Shown: positions 44,009 to 52,461, numbered from the stretch's first letter. The stretch is DNA of 64,000 nucleotides from an uncultured Eubacteriales bacterium (GCA_934446675.1 CAKSEL010000004.1:1-64000), one strand, 5' to 3'. Numbers and translations are program-made. The notes: generated from the sequence alone by a model not told the origin.

Positions 44009-44185
44009 ATGGCTATCAAGAATTTATCAATACGAATAGACGAAAAAATGCTTGACAAATTACACGTTATTGCAGATTACGAGGGCAGAAGTGCCAACAG
44101 CGAGATACTGATTTTAATAAGGAACGAGATAGAGAGGTACGAAGAAAAGCACGGGGCTATACAGATACGCGACACCACGAAGTGA
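44009..44185 (+). CDS. Ribbon-helix-helix (Arc-like) small protein, copy 1
   Basis: A 58-residue protein: a beta strand LSIRID, helix EKMLDKLHVIADYEGRSANSEI-type and helix LIRNEIERYEEKHG, i.e. the MetJ/Arc fold that dimerises to bind DNA. The ATG at 44009 follows ACAGAGGTG by six bases. An upstream in-frame ATG overlaps the XRE gene and has no site. It lies just after the XRE regulator and is related to the second RHH gene at 44799-44975 (shared EGRSAN-EI core and ending). Such Arc-like proteins commonly serve as antitoxins or autorepressors, but no toxin gene is seen here. Confidence 0.75.
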   Translation: MAIKNLSIRIDEKMLDKLHVIADYEGRSANSEILILIRNEIERYEEKHGAIQIRDTTK

Positions 44186-44212
44186 GAAACAGAGGAATAT
44201 AGGTGCGGATTA

Positions 44213-44700
44213 TTTGGGCTGAAACGGATTATTCTCTTCAAAGTGCAACTTTATACGCCCACTTTTCGGAATCGAAAAGTGGAAAGATACTTTTTGTTTA
44301 GCCGTTGTTGCTTATTTTGGGCGGAAAAAGATAATTCACTGCCATGTGCAACTCTATTCTCCAACTTTTCGACGGCGAAAAAGTTGCAAAAGCCGTTCGC
44401 CGCTCAAACGCCGCAGCGAAAGCGCGGCTTCTTCTCCACACATCAAACTATCGTCGGTAAAACTTTTCAGCACCTCCGAAGTTCGCCATCTTCGCTCGCA
44501 GATGCTCCGCACTGCTCGATATGGGGTTCTGTACGAAGTAAAACAATTCCGGCAAAATTGTTACTCTTAATATACTCAAACAGTCAACAGGACTTACCTT
44601 TCCGACCAGCTCGCCTACGGCGAGATGACTACGGCTGAATGTTACTTTTTTGCACTGTAAAAGCCGTGCTTTTTTTATTTCTCGCAAAAAAAGTGTTCGT
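44213..44700 (+). repeat. Interspersed modular repeat, copy R3
   Basis: Same direction as R2. It holds two successive header hairpins: CCACTTTTCG/CGAAAAGTGG (44259-44282) and the variant CAACTTTTCG/CGAAAAAGTTG (44364-44390), the GCCGC/GCGGC hairpin, a middle close to that of R2 (TCGTCGGTAAAACTTTTCAGCACC), the ACAGTCAACAGGACT phrase, and a tail with hairpin CTCGCC/GGCGAG. The frames inside are non-functional. Confidence 0.8.
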
Positions 44701-44798
44701 CATATATGCGTCATTATACCACCACTTTCGGAAAAATGCAATATTTTCACTATAATTTAATCAAAATAACATCATAGTGGTGTAATTGAGGTGAAAAT

Positions 44799-44975
44799 AT
44801 GGAGAACAAGCTTTTAAGATATACGCTGAGAGTTGACCGTTTGCTGTTTCAGAAGTTTCGCTACATTGCCGAGTCGGAAGGCAGAAGTGCAAACAAGGAA
44901 ATTGAGCAGTATCTGAAAAGATGTGTCGCAGAATACGAAAAGCAAAACGGAAAAATTGAAATAACCGAAGAATAA
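44799..44975 (+). CDS. Ribbon-helix-helix (Arc-like) small protein, copy 2
   Basis: An ATG at 44799-44801 to TAA at 44973-44975 encodes 58 residues with the same layout as copy 1: strand LLRYTLRVD, helix RLLFQKFRYIAESEGRSANKEI and helix QYLKRCVAEYEKQNG, ending KIEITEE. GAGGTG lies five bases upstream. A -10-like TATAAT (44752-44757) precedes it, and ACCAC/GTGGT-type inverted repeats flank the promoter (about 44719-44786), a likely autoregulatory site. The gene stands alone between inverted repeats R3 and R4, so it may have been copied together with them from the XRE/RHH unit. Confidence 0.72.
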   Translation: MENKLLRYTLRVDRLLFQKFRYIAESEGRSANKEIEQYLKRCVAEYEKQNGKIEITEE

Positions 44976-45007
44976 TAGGGTGCGCTTTACAGCCGCCCTT
45001 TTTTACA
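44976..45007 (+). terminator. Probable terminator of RHH copy 2
   Basis: A short imperfect stem GGGTGC/GCCGCCC followed by TTTTTT ends the gene before repeat R4. Confidence 0.5.
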
Positions 45008-45026
45008 TTTTCCCCCCAACATAAAA

Positions 45027-45478
45027 CTAACATTCAGCCGTAGTCATCTCGCCGTAGGCGAGCTGGTCGTGAAAGCGTGTCCTGTTGACTGTTTGAGTAT
45101 ATAAAAAGTAACAATCTTTCCAAAATGGTTTTACTTCGTATAAAACCCAATATCCGCGCGCCTGTCGCGCGGCGATTTCGCGGCACAGTTTTAGGGACAG
45201 TGCGAAACGAGAGTTTTTGAGCTTTCGGAGGGGCAAATGGGTTTCATCAGGCGAAATCCTCCACGTAGCCACGCTTTCGCGGCGGCGTTTGAGCCGCGAA
45301 CGGCTTTTGCAACTTTTTCGCCGTCGAAAAGTTGGAGAATAGAGTTGCATATGGCAGTGAATAATCTGTTTCTGCCCAAAACAAAAAAATCAGCTAAGCA
45401 CAAAGTATCTTTCCACTTTTCGATTCCGAAAAGTGGGTGTATAGGGCTGCAAGTGGAAGTGGATTATCTTTTTTAGCC
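45027..45478 (-). repeat. Interspersed modular repeat, copy R4 (inverted to R3)
   Basis: Read on the minus strand it starts with the same double header as R3 (hairpins at 45412-45436 and 45312-45337), continues with a middle like that of R1 (CTACGTGGAGGATTTCGC, GCGCGACAGGCGCGC), the phrase ACAGTCAACAGGAC and the CTCGCC/GGCGAG tail hairpin (45045-45062). R3 and R4 thus flank the RHH gene as inverted copies with different middles. Confidence 0.8.
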
Positions 45479-45527
45479 CAAATCAGACATCACTCAAAAA
45501 AAAAGAAAAAAATTTCCCTCTTCTGCC

Positions 45528-45556
45528 TTGATTGTCCATAAATAACGTGTTATAAT
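45528..45556 (+). promoter_or_regulatory. Promoter of the ACT/UPF0210 pair
   Basis: TTGATT (45528-45533), a 17-base spacer and a perfect TATAAT (45551-45556), about 60 bases before the ACT gene. Confidence 0.7.
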
Positions 45557-45615
45557 ATCTAAATAAATCTAAATAAAAATCTAATTATATTATCTTCCCG
45601 GAGGAATTTCAAAAA

Positions 45616-45885
45616 ATGAAAGCAGTTATTACAGTCACCGCTAAGGACGCTAAAGGTATTATCGCTAAAGTAAGCGCAAAACTCTTTGAGTACGGCGCAA
45701 ATGTCGTTGATATCTCCCAAAGCGTTATAGGTGAATATTTCGCTATGATCATGCTCGTCGAACTCGATGATAAGGATAAAAAATTCTTTGAAATGTCCGA
45801 CGCACTTAAAACCCTCGGTGAACAGACCGGTCTCGTTATCCACGCTATGCATGAGGATATTTTTAATTCCATGCACCGTATCTGA
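45616..45885 (+). CDS. ACT domain protein (UPF0237 type)
   Basis: The 89-residue protein is a single ACT domain: KAVITVTAKDAKGIIAKVSAKL at the start, and ANVVDISQSVIGEYFAMIMLVEL in the middle. ACT domains bind amino acids or other small ligands and act in regulation. The UPF0237 members are encoded directly before UPF0210/PFL-like proteins in many Firmicutes, as here (28-base gap), which suggests the two form a complex. GGAGG lies ten bases before the ATG. The ligand is unknown. Confidence 0.88.
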   Translation: MKAVITVTAKDAKGIIAKVSAKLFEYGANVVDISQSVIGEYFAMIMLVELDDKDKKFFEMSDALKTLGEQTGLVIHAMHEDIFNSMHRI

Positions 45886-45913
45886 ATTTCCGCCGAAAGG
45901 ATTTTGCTTTATC

Positions 45914-47272
45914 ATGATAAATACTAAAGATATTCTCGAAACAATTAATATGATCCGCGAGGAACATCTCGACGTCAGAACCATTACCATGGGTATCTCC
46001 CTGCTCGACTGCGCGGACGGTACCGCAGAAAAAACCTGCGAAAATATTTATAATAAAATCACAGCTTACGCTAAAGACCTCGTTAAAACCGGCGAAGATA
46101 TCGAAAAGGAATACGGTATCCCGATAATTCATAAGCGCGTTTCCGTTACACCCATTTCCCTCGTCGGCGGTCTCAAAACAAAAGAAGATTATATCCTCGC
46201 CGCAAAAACTCTCGATAAAGCCGCAGCAGCAACAGGCATTAACTTTATCGGCGGTTTCTCGGCTCTCGTTCAGAAAGGCATGACAAATAAGGAACTCGCT
46301 TTCTTTGAGGCAGTCCCCGAAGCTATCGCTTCAACCGAAAGAGTCTGCTCAAGCGTAAACGTCGGCTCGACACGCGCAGGTATCGACATGGACGCAATCA
46401 ATAAATGCGGTCATATCGTAAAAGAGCTTGCAAGACTTACAAGGGACGACTGCTCTATCGGCTGCGCTAAATTTGTCGTGTTTACCAATGTTCCCGAAGA
46501 TAACCCGTTCATGGCAGGCGCGTTCCACGGCGTGGGCGAACCCGAATGTGAGATTAATGTCGGCGTTTCCGGTCCCGGCGTTGTAAGACACGCTATCGAA
46601 AGCGCAGGCAGCTGCTCTCTTACGGAGCTTGCCGAAATCATAAAGAAAACCGCGTTCAAGGTCACAAGAATGGGACAGCTCGTTGCGGTTGAAGCATCAA
46701 AAAGACTCGGCGTGCCTTTCGGTATCGTCGATTTGTCGCTCGCTCCGACTCCGGCTATCGGAGACTCGGTTGCGCGTATACTTGAGGCTATGGGACTTGA
46801 AAAGTGCGGCACTCACGGAACTACCGCGGCTTTGGCTATGCTCAACGACGCTGTCAAAAAGGGCGGCAGTATGGCGTCAAGCAGAGTCGGCGGTCTTTCG
46901 GGCGCGTTTATTCCCGTTTCAGAGGACGAAGGTATGATCGAGGCTGCGGCCTGCGGTGCGCTTACCATTGAAAAGCTTGAAGCTATGACCTGCGTCTGCT
47001 CGGTAGGTCTTGACATGATAGCAATTCCCGGCGATACTCCCGAAGAAACAATTTCGGCTATCATCGCGGACGAATCCGCTATCGGTATGATAAACTCCAA
47101 GACTACCGCCGCAAGACTTATTCCGGCTTACGGCAAAAAAGCCGGCGACAGCGTTGAATTCGGCGGTCTGCTCGGCTATGCCCCGGTTATCCCCGTAAAT
47201 ACTTATTCGAGCGAAGTGTTCGTAAGACGCGGAGGAAGAATCCCGGCTCCTATTCACAGCCTTAAAAACTGA
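45914..47272 (+). CDS. UPF0210 (DUF711, PFL-like) family protein
   Basis: The 452-residue protein starts at an ATG inside a stretch that in the same frame stays open further upstream over the ACT gene; the ATG at 45914 is the first one after the ACT stop and gives the normal family start (MINTKDILETI). Family phrases are VRTITMGISLLDC, GIPIIHKRVSVTPISL, INVGVSGPGV and GTHGTTAALAMLNDAVKKGG. Its fold is related to pyruvate formate-lyase, but a glycyl radical site is not seen and the function is unknown. Pairing with the ACT protein is conserved. The ribosome site (AAAGGA) is 12 bases away, rather far, so coupling to the ACT gene may help. Confidence 0.88.
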   Translation: MINTKDILETINMIREEHLDVRTITMGISLLDCADGTAEKTCENIYNKITAYAKDLVKTGEDIEKEYGIPIIHKRVSVTPISLVGGLKTKEDYILAAKTLDKAAAATGINFIGGFSALVQKGMTNKELAFFEAVPEAIASTERVCSSVNVGSTRAGIDMDAINKCGHIVKELARLTRDDCSIGCAKFVVFTNVPEDNPFMAGAFHGVGEPECEINVGVSGPGVVRHAIESAGSCSLTELAEIIKKTAFKVTRMGQLVAVEASKRLGVPFGIVDLSLAPTPAIGDSVARILEAMGLEKCGTHGTTAALAMLNDAVKKGGSMASSRVGGLSGAFIPVSEDEGMIEAAACGALTIEKLEAMTCVCSVGLDMIAIPGDTPEETISAIIADESAIGMINSKTTAARLIPAYGKKAGDSVEFGGLLGYAPVIPVNTYSSEVFVRRGGRIPAPIHSLKN

Positions 47273-47340
47273 TTTTCTTTTGAATTTACATTAATTTTCA
47301 TTGTTATGCGATATTTTGTCGCAAAAAGCGAAAATATGTA

Positions 47341-47369
47341 TTGAAATTTGCGTGTATATGTGTTATAAT
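47341..47369 (+). promoter_or_regulatory. Promoter of the beta-helix protein gene
   Basis: TTGAAA (47341-47346), a 17-base spacer and TATAAT (47364-47369). Confidence 0.75.
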
Positions 47370-47454
47370 AGTCTGTGTGTGCGGTGTTTACTGTTTTTGA
47401 CACTCGCGGCACAGACTGTTTTTTCATATTATAGTGTACAGGAGGTGAAAGATA

Positions 47455-48120
47455 TTGGAAATGACAAACAAGGCTCTTTACGACACATCTCATACGATTG
47501 CGGCAGAGCTTATCGGTGCGCACGAATATCCGTGGCAGGTGCTTCCCGAAATAAAGGAATTCATCATACGTCTCGGAAACACGCTTAATTCCGAAAAGTT
47601 CGAGAAACGCGGCGAGGACATCTGGGTTGCCAAAAGCGCAAAGGTTTTTTCGTCGGCTTATATTGCAGGTCCCTGCATTATCGACGAGAACGCAGAGGTA
47701 CGCCACTGTGCTTTTATCCGCGGCAGCGCTATCGTAGGCAAAAACTGCGTTGTGGGCAACTCCACAGAGCTTAAAAACGTTATACTCTTCGACAACGTTC
47801 AGGTTCCGCATTACAACTACGTGGGCGACAGCATTCTGGGATTCAAGTCACATCTCGGTGCGGGCGCAATTACGTCCAACGTAAAAAGCGACAAGACTCT
47901 CGTTACCGTAAACTATAACGGCGAAAGAGTCAAAACGGGACTTAAAAAATTCGGAGCAATGGTCGGCGACATGACGGAAGTCGGCTGCAACAGCGTGCTT
48001 TGCCCGGGTACTGTTCTCGGCAAAAGCTGCACGGTCTATCCCCTTTCGAGAGTGCGCGGATTTATTCCGGAGTCTCACATATTCAAGGGTGCTGAAAAGG
48101 GCATCGTGAAAAAGATCTGA
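47455..48120 (+). CDS. Left-handed beta-helix (hexapeptide-repeat) protein, GlmU C-terminal-like
   Basis: The 221-residue protein has an N-terminal helical part (1-55) and then hexapeptide repeats typical of the left-handed beta helix (ASVFSSAYIAGPCIIDENAEV-like turns up to LCPGTVLGKSCTVYPLSRVRG). The phrases HYNYVGDSILG and SNVKSDKTLVTV match the acetyltransferase domain of GlmU, but there is no uridylyltransferase domain. It may acetylate or bind a sugar-nucleotide. The start is TTG at 47455 with GGAGGTG eight bases upstream; an ATG two codons later has a poorer spacing. glmS follows after the ribozyme leader, which fits a role in amino-sugar metabolism. Confidence 0.82.
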   Translation: MEMTNKALYDTSHTIAAELIGAHEYPWQVLPEIKEFIIRLGNTLNSEKFEKRGEDIWVAKSAKVFSSAYIAGPCIIDENAEVRHCAFIRGSAIVGKNCVVGNSTELKNVILFDNVQVPHYNYVGDSILGFKSHLGAGAITSNVKSDKTLVTVNYNGERVKTGLKKFGAMVGDMTEVGCNSVLCPGTVLGKSCTVYPLSRVRGFIPESHIFKGAEKGIVKKI

Positions 48121-48220
48121 CGTTAAATCAAAACGACATCGGTATCATTTTTGCGGCTCTTTTCGGGAACCCGCAAACTATCAAATAAAAGGCAGCGGAA
48201 TTTATCCGTCTTATGCTTTA

Positions 48221-48381
48221 GCGCCCGACCGCCGAAAAACAGTTCACGGCGGCGACGAGGAACAGGGTTATCGAATATTCGGCGGATGCCCTGACGGCAG
48301 TGCGGTTACTGTCGGAAATTTCTGTTTCAAAAATCCGTATGACGCTTCAAAAAGTGTTGTCGGCGCAACAAAGACAGAAAT
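48221..48381 (+). ncRNA. glmS ribozyme (glucosamine-6-phosphate activated)
   Basis: The leader of glmS holds the ribozyme core: cleavage site A|GCGCC (between 48220 and 48221), P2 CCGCCG/CGGCGG (48230-48235 with 48246-48251), the conserved GACGAGGA (48254-48261) and TATCGAAT...CGGCGGATGCC (48269-48290), a P2.1 CAGGG/CCCTG pairing, a P3-like GGCAGT/ACTGTC arm and P4 ATTTCTGT/ACAGAAAT (48338-48345 region with 48374-48381). It cleaves its own mRNA when glucosamine 6-phosphate is high, lowering glmS expression. Confidence 0.93.
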
Positions 48382-48461
48382 ACTTAACGGAAAAATACAA
48401 ATAAAGCACGCTTGCTGTCATGTTCCCGAAACGGCAGTGCGGCAAACGGAGTAATATATTT

Positions 48462-50303
48462 ATGTGCGGAATTATCGGTTTTACCGGAAAAACAAACGCT
48501 GTTCCCCTTCTTCTCGACGGTCTTTCGGCTCTCGAATACAGGGGTTACGACTCTGCCGGAATTGCGGTTTTCGGCAAAAACGGAGATCTTGAGGTATACA
48601 AGTCAAAGGGGCGTCTTGCAGCTGTCGCTGAAAAGATCGCGTCGCTGCCCGAACCTCTCGTATCTTACTGCGGAATAGGTCACACACGCTGGGCAACTCA
48701 CGGCGAACCGTCCGACATCAACGCCCACCCTCACGGAACGGAAAACGTATACATTGTCCACAACGGCATTATCGAAAACTATGCCGAAATCAAAAAGACG
48801 CTCACCGAAAAGGGCTACGGTTTTGTTTCGGAGACGGACACGGAAGTCGCGGCAAAGCTGCTTGACATGAATTACCTCGAAACACGCGATCCGTTAAAGG
48901 CACTTAAAAAGACCATTTCAGAGCTTCGCGGCTCTTACGCACTCGGCGCCATTTTCAAGGATTATCCCGGCGAAATATACGCGTCGCGCAAGGACAGTCC
49001 GCTTATTCTTGCGGTATCGGACGACGGAAACTACATAGCCTCCGACATTCCGGCTGTTCTCAAGCATACAAGAAAATACTATCACATATTTGAGGGCGAA
49101 ATCGCCAAGGTCACACCCGACAGCATTACAATCTACGGTGCCGACATGAAGGTATGCGACCGCGCTCTCGAAGAGGCAAAGTGGGATCTCGAAGCTGCCG
49201 AAAAGAGCGGTTATCCCCACTTCATGATAAAGGAGATCAACGAAGAACCCGATGCTATCGTAAAAACGCTGCGTCCGAGAATCAAGGACGGCATGCCTGA
49301 CTTCGGCATCGACGCGCTGACCGACGAAAGACTTTCAAAGTTCACAAGAATTCACGTTCTTGCCTGCGGCACGGCTATGCACGCAGGTCTTGTCGGAAAA
49401 TTTGCAGCCGAAAGCCTTGCAAGAGTTCCGGTTGACGTTGAGATCGCGTCGGAATTCAGATACAAGAACCCGATTTTACAGTCCACAGACCTTGCAATAA
49501 TAATTTCACAGTCCGGCGAGACTGCCGACACGCTTGCGGCTCTCAGACTCTGCAAAGAACACGGCGTATTCACGCTCGGAATTGTAAACGTTGCAGGTTC
49601 TACCATTGCACGCGAAGCAGACGCCGTTATGTACACCTGGGCAGGTCCCGAAATCGCCGTTGCCAGCACAAAGGCATACACGGTACAGATCTCGCTTATG
49701 TATCTCTTTGCTCTGCGCCTTGCATATGCAAACGGATATCTTACCGAGGCACAGACCAAGGAATATGTGGACGAACTTCTCAACAAATCTCCCGAAGCCG
49801 TAAAACAGGCTATCAAGCTTGACGGCAAGTGCAAGGAGATTGCAGACAAGATCAAAAATGCGTCCGACGTATTCTACATCGGCAGAGGACTTGACTATGC
49901 GCTCTCGATGGAGGCGTCGTTAAAGCTCAAGGAAATTTCCTACATTCACTGCGAGGCTTACGCCGCAGGAGAACTCAAGCACGGCACAATATCGCTTATT
50001 ACGGACGGTGTTCCGGTATTTGCGCTTGCAAACTCCGACGCCCTGTTTGAAAAAATGGTAAGCAACATCAAGGAAGTCCGTGCAAGAGGTGCGGAAGTCT
50101 TTATGATCTGCCGCGAAAAGGACAAAGACAAGATACCCGAAGGCGTTGCGGACGACGTAATACTCGTTCCCGAACTCTCCGAGGTATTTATGGCAATACC
50201 GGTTGCGACAGCGGTTCAGCTTATCGCTTACCACACGTCGGTTCTTCTCGGCTGTGACGTTGACAAACCCAGAAACCTTGCAAAATCAGTTACGGTTGAG
50301 TAA
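48462..50303 (+). CDS. glmS: Glutamine-fructose-6-phosphate aminotransferase (isomerising)
   Basis: GlmS makes glucosamine 6-phosphate from fructose 6-phosphate and glutamine, the first step to UDP-GlcNAc. The 613-residue product starts MCGIIGFTG with the N-terminal nucleophile cysteine, followed by the glutaminase motifs RGYDSAGIA, GHTRWATHG and NGIIENY, two SIS sugar-isomerase domains (ACGTAMHAG, SQSGETADT, YIGRGLDYAL) and the end DKPRNLAKSVTVE. The frame stays open over the 3' part of the leader, but the ATG at 48462 is the family start and has an ACGGAGT site. The ribozyme lies 80 bases ahead. Confidence 0.98.
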   Translation: MCGIIGFTGKTNAVPLLLDGLSALEYRGYDSAGIAVFGKNGDLEVYKSKGRLAAVAEKIASLPEPLVSYCGIGHTRWATHGEPSDINAHPHGTENVYIVHNGIIENYAEIKKTLTEKGYGFVSETDTEVAAKLLDMNYLETRDPLKALKKTISELRGSYALGAIFKDYPGEIYASRKDSPLILAVSDDGNYIASDIPAVLKHTRKYYHIFEGEIAKVTPDSITIYGADMKVCDRALEEAKWDLEAAEKSGYPHFMIKEINEEPDAIVKTLRPRIKDGMPDFGIDALTDERLSKFTRIHVLACGTAMHAGLVGKFAAESLARVPVDVEIASEFRYKNPILQSTDLAIIISQSGETADTLAALRLCKEHGVFTLGIVNVAGSTIAREADAVMYTWAGPEIAVASTKAYTVQISLMYLFALRLAYANGYLTEAQTKEYVDELLNKSPEAVKQAIKLDGKCKEIADKIKNASDVFYIGRGLDYALSMEASLKLKEISYIHCEAYAAGELKHGTISLITDGVPVFALANSDALFEKMVSNIKEVRARGAEVFMICREKDKDKIPEGVADDVILVPELSEVFMAIPVATAVQLIAYHTSVLLGCDVDKPRNLAKSVTVE

Positions 50304-50330
50304 TTCAAACCCCAAGCAGAATAAACTTCA

Positions 50331-50354
50331 GGCAGTCCGAAAGGACTGCCTTTT
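50331..50354 (+). terminator. Intrinsic terminator of glmS
   Basis: A perfect stem GGCAGTCC/GGACTGCC with a GAAA loop followed by TTTT. Confidence 0.85.
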
Positions 50355-50361
50355 CATATAC

Positions 50362-50405
50362 AAAAAAACGCACCGTCCAATTCGTTTCTTAAATGGTCAG
50401 TGCGA
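50362..50405 (-). terminator. Intrinsic terminator of the NSS transporter gene
   Basis: On the minus strand a CGCAC...GTGCG stem extended by GACC/GGAC-type pairs is followed by seven T. Confidence 0.75.
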
Positions 50406-50450
50406 TTTTAATTTATACGTATTTTTATGTTTACACGAAAAAGCGCTGCG

Positions 50451-51821
50451 TTACATGGAAATCCAGCCGAAAGCGTTTGCTATTGAGCTGATAAGGATAA
50501 TTGCCGCGAAGAACGGGCACAGGAAACGTATCATGGCGTTGAAAATTTTTCTTCTGCGGAAAGAACAGCCGTCGAGCGTAACCTCCTCTGCAATGCGGTT
50601 TGTGCCGATTACACGGGAAACAAGTATGCAGCTTGCAATAGCCGCAATGGGCATCATTACGGAGTTTGTCAGAAAATCAAAGAAGTCAAGGAGCTGCATT
50701 CCGAGAATGGTGACATTTGCCAGAGGTCCGTAGCCGAGGCTTGACAGGCTTCCGAGCACCACCATGGAAATGCCGATAACTACGGTAGACTTGTTTCTGC
50801 TCCAGTGCAATTCGTCCTGCAATGTGGAAACGGCGCTTTCGGTAAGAGCAATCGAGCTTGTCAGCGCCGCAAACAGCACCAGCAAGAAAAACGCAATACC
50901 GATTACCGTGCCGAATCCCATTGAGTCGAACACTTTGGGAATGGTAATGAACATCAGCGAGGGGCCTGCATTAAGTGCCTTCGGATCTCCGCCGGAAAAC
51001 GCAAACACCGCAGGGATAATCATAAGACCTGCCATAATTGCAATGGCGGTGTCAAAAATCTCAACGTTGCGTGTGGAATCCTCGATAGAAACATCTTTTT
51101 TCATATAAGAACCGAAAGTAATAAGAATACCCATTGCAATGGACAGTGAATAGAACATCTGTCCCATGGCGGAAACCACCGTCATCCATGAAAAGTTTTT
51201 GGGATTAGGTATCAGAAAATACTTTACGCCCTCAATAGCCCCCGGACGTGTTACGGAATAAATACCGATTATCAGCGACAACACCACGAGAACAGGCATC
51301 ATTACCTTTGATACGCGTTCGATACCGTTCTCGACACCGGCAAAGATAATTGCAAGCGTCATTGCAGCAAAGATCAGAAAGCAAAGCTCGGAGGAAAATC
51401 CGTTGGAAATAAATGCGGAAAAATATCCGTCCGCAGCAACGGTATGTCCTTTGCCGAAAATGTACTCGGCAAGATATTTTACAACCCAGCCGCCGATTAC
51501 CGAGTAATACGGTACTATAAGAACAGGGATTATCGCGTTGATCCAGCCGCCGAAACGCAGTGCCGGACGGTTTCCGAAAGCTTTATATGCTCCGACCGGG
51601 CTTTTTCCCGTCATACGTCCGATAGAAGTTTCGGCAACAATCATGGTATATCCGAATGTCATTGCAAGAATAATGTATACAAGCAGAAAAATTCCGCCGC
51701 CGTATTTTGCGGCAAGATAAGGAAAGCGCCAGATATTGCCAAGACCTACGGACGCGCCCGCAGCGGCAAGGACAAAGCCGATTTTACCGGAAAATGAGCC
51801 TCTCTTATGCTCGTGATTCAT
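50451..51821 (-). CDS. Sodium-dependent transporter, NSS (SNF) family
   Basis: A 456-residue membrane protein with about eleven or twelve helices. The first helix carries the unwound substrate-site motif AAAGASVGLGNIWRFPYLAA; GYTMIVAETSIGR follows in helix 3 and the intracellular loop. The later SSIALTESAVSTL and SLGYGPLAN stretches also fit. Bacterial NSS transporters such as MhsT and LeuT couple amino-acid or tryptamine uptake to sodium ions. The sequence matches the shorter, 11-helix MhsT-like branch. Substrate is not clear. GAGGAG lies eight bases before the ATG. It is convergent with glmS. Confidence 0.92.
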   Translation of the reverse strand: MNHEHKRGSFSGKIGFVLAAAGASVGLGNIWRFPYLAAKYGGGIFLLVYIILAMTFGYTMIVAETSIGRMTGKSPVGAYKAFGNRPALRFGGWINAIIPVLIVPYYSVIGGWVVKYLAEYIFGKGHTVAADGYFSAFISNGFSSELCFLIFAAMTLAIIFAGVENGIERVSKVMMPVLVVLSLIIGIYSVTRPGAIEGVKYFLIPNPKNFSWMTVVSAMGQMFYSLSIAMGILITFGSYMKKDVSIEDSTRNVEIFDTAIAIMAGLMIIPAVFAFSGGDPKALNAGPSLMFITIPKVFDSMGFGTVIGIAFFLLVLFAALTSSIALTESAVSTLQDELHWSRNKSTVVIGISMVVLGSLSSLGYGPLANVTILGMQLLDFFDFLTNSVMMPIAAIASCILVSRVIGTNRIAEEVTLDGCSFRRRKIFNAMIRFLCPFFAAIILISSIANAFGWISM

Positions 51822-51982
51822 GAAAAATCTCCTCTCTTTATTCCACGTATAGCTGATTTATTTTACCACAGAAGAAAAAAATGCCGCCGAAAGCACCAAA
51901 CTTACGGGAACCGTTTTTGCAACGCGCCTTTTTGAGTTTTGCGCCGACCGGACAGCATTTATTCCGTGTTAACTTTAAAAAA

Positions 51983-52441
51983 TTACTTTTGATTTTGCTC
52001 TTTAAGAAGATCGCGTATTTCGGTAAGCAGCACTTCTTCGTTTGACGGTTCGGGTGCAGGCTCTTCTTTTTTTTCTTCCTCTTCCTTCTTTTTGCGCAGC
52101 GCCATTGCCTTATTGCCGGCAGCGGTGAACACCTTTATAAAGATGAACACGGCAAGCGCAACTATGAGAAAATCCACAACGTATTGCAAAAACAGTCCGT
52201 ATTTTACGGCAACCTCGGCGATTTCCGGCGTCGTATCGGTTGCCGGCACTGCGGGGCTGAGCACCCATTTTTTATCCTCAAAGCTTATACCGCCGGTAAG
52301 CATAGACATAAGCGGCATAATTATATCCGACACAAGCGACGACGTTATCTTGCCGAATGCAGTTGCAATAACGACGCCGACCGCCATATCCACAACGTTT
52401 CCGCGGTTTATGAACTCTTTAAATTCCTTAAAAAATTTCAT
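51983..52441 (-). CDS. mscL: Large-conductance mechanosensitive channel
   Basis: The pentameric channel opens on hypo-osmotic shock. The 152-residue protein has the N-terminal amphipathic KFFKEFKEFINRGNVVDMAVGVVIATAFGKI, TM1 and the pore-lining helix, a periplasmic loop (about 45-75), TM2, and a charged Glu/Lys-rich C-terminal helix ending LLTEIRDLLKEQNQK, typical of MscL. Of two ATGs two codons apart, the downstream one (52439-52441) has the proper distance (8) from GGAGG. Lies between hpt and the NSS gene. Confidence 0.95.
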   Translation of the reverse strand: MKFFKEFKEFINRGNVVDMAVGVVIATAFGKITSSLVSDIIMPLMSMLTGGISFEDKKWVLSPAVPATDTTPEIAEVAVKYGLFLQYVVDFLIVALAVFIFIKVFTAAGNKAMALRKKKEEEEKKEEPAPEPSNEEVLLTEIRDLLKEQNQK

Positions 52442-52461
52442 TGTCATTTCCTCCGGGAAAA

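Noticed and set aside
44243..44638. 131-residue open frame and similar ones at 35276-35569, 30192-30467 and 45027-45350
   Set aside because: They fall inside the repeat copies, change frame and content with the modules, and are made of hairpin sequence read as protein.
47455..48120. Full GlmU
   Set aside because: Only the beta-helix part is present; the uridylyltransferase domain with its nucleotide-binding loop is missing, so the symbol was not given.
48190..48454. Coding-looking open frame upstream of glmS
   Set aside because: The sequence holds the conserved core and helices of the glmS ribozyme; the open frame lacks a start with ribosome site and a recognisable family.
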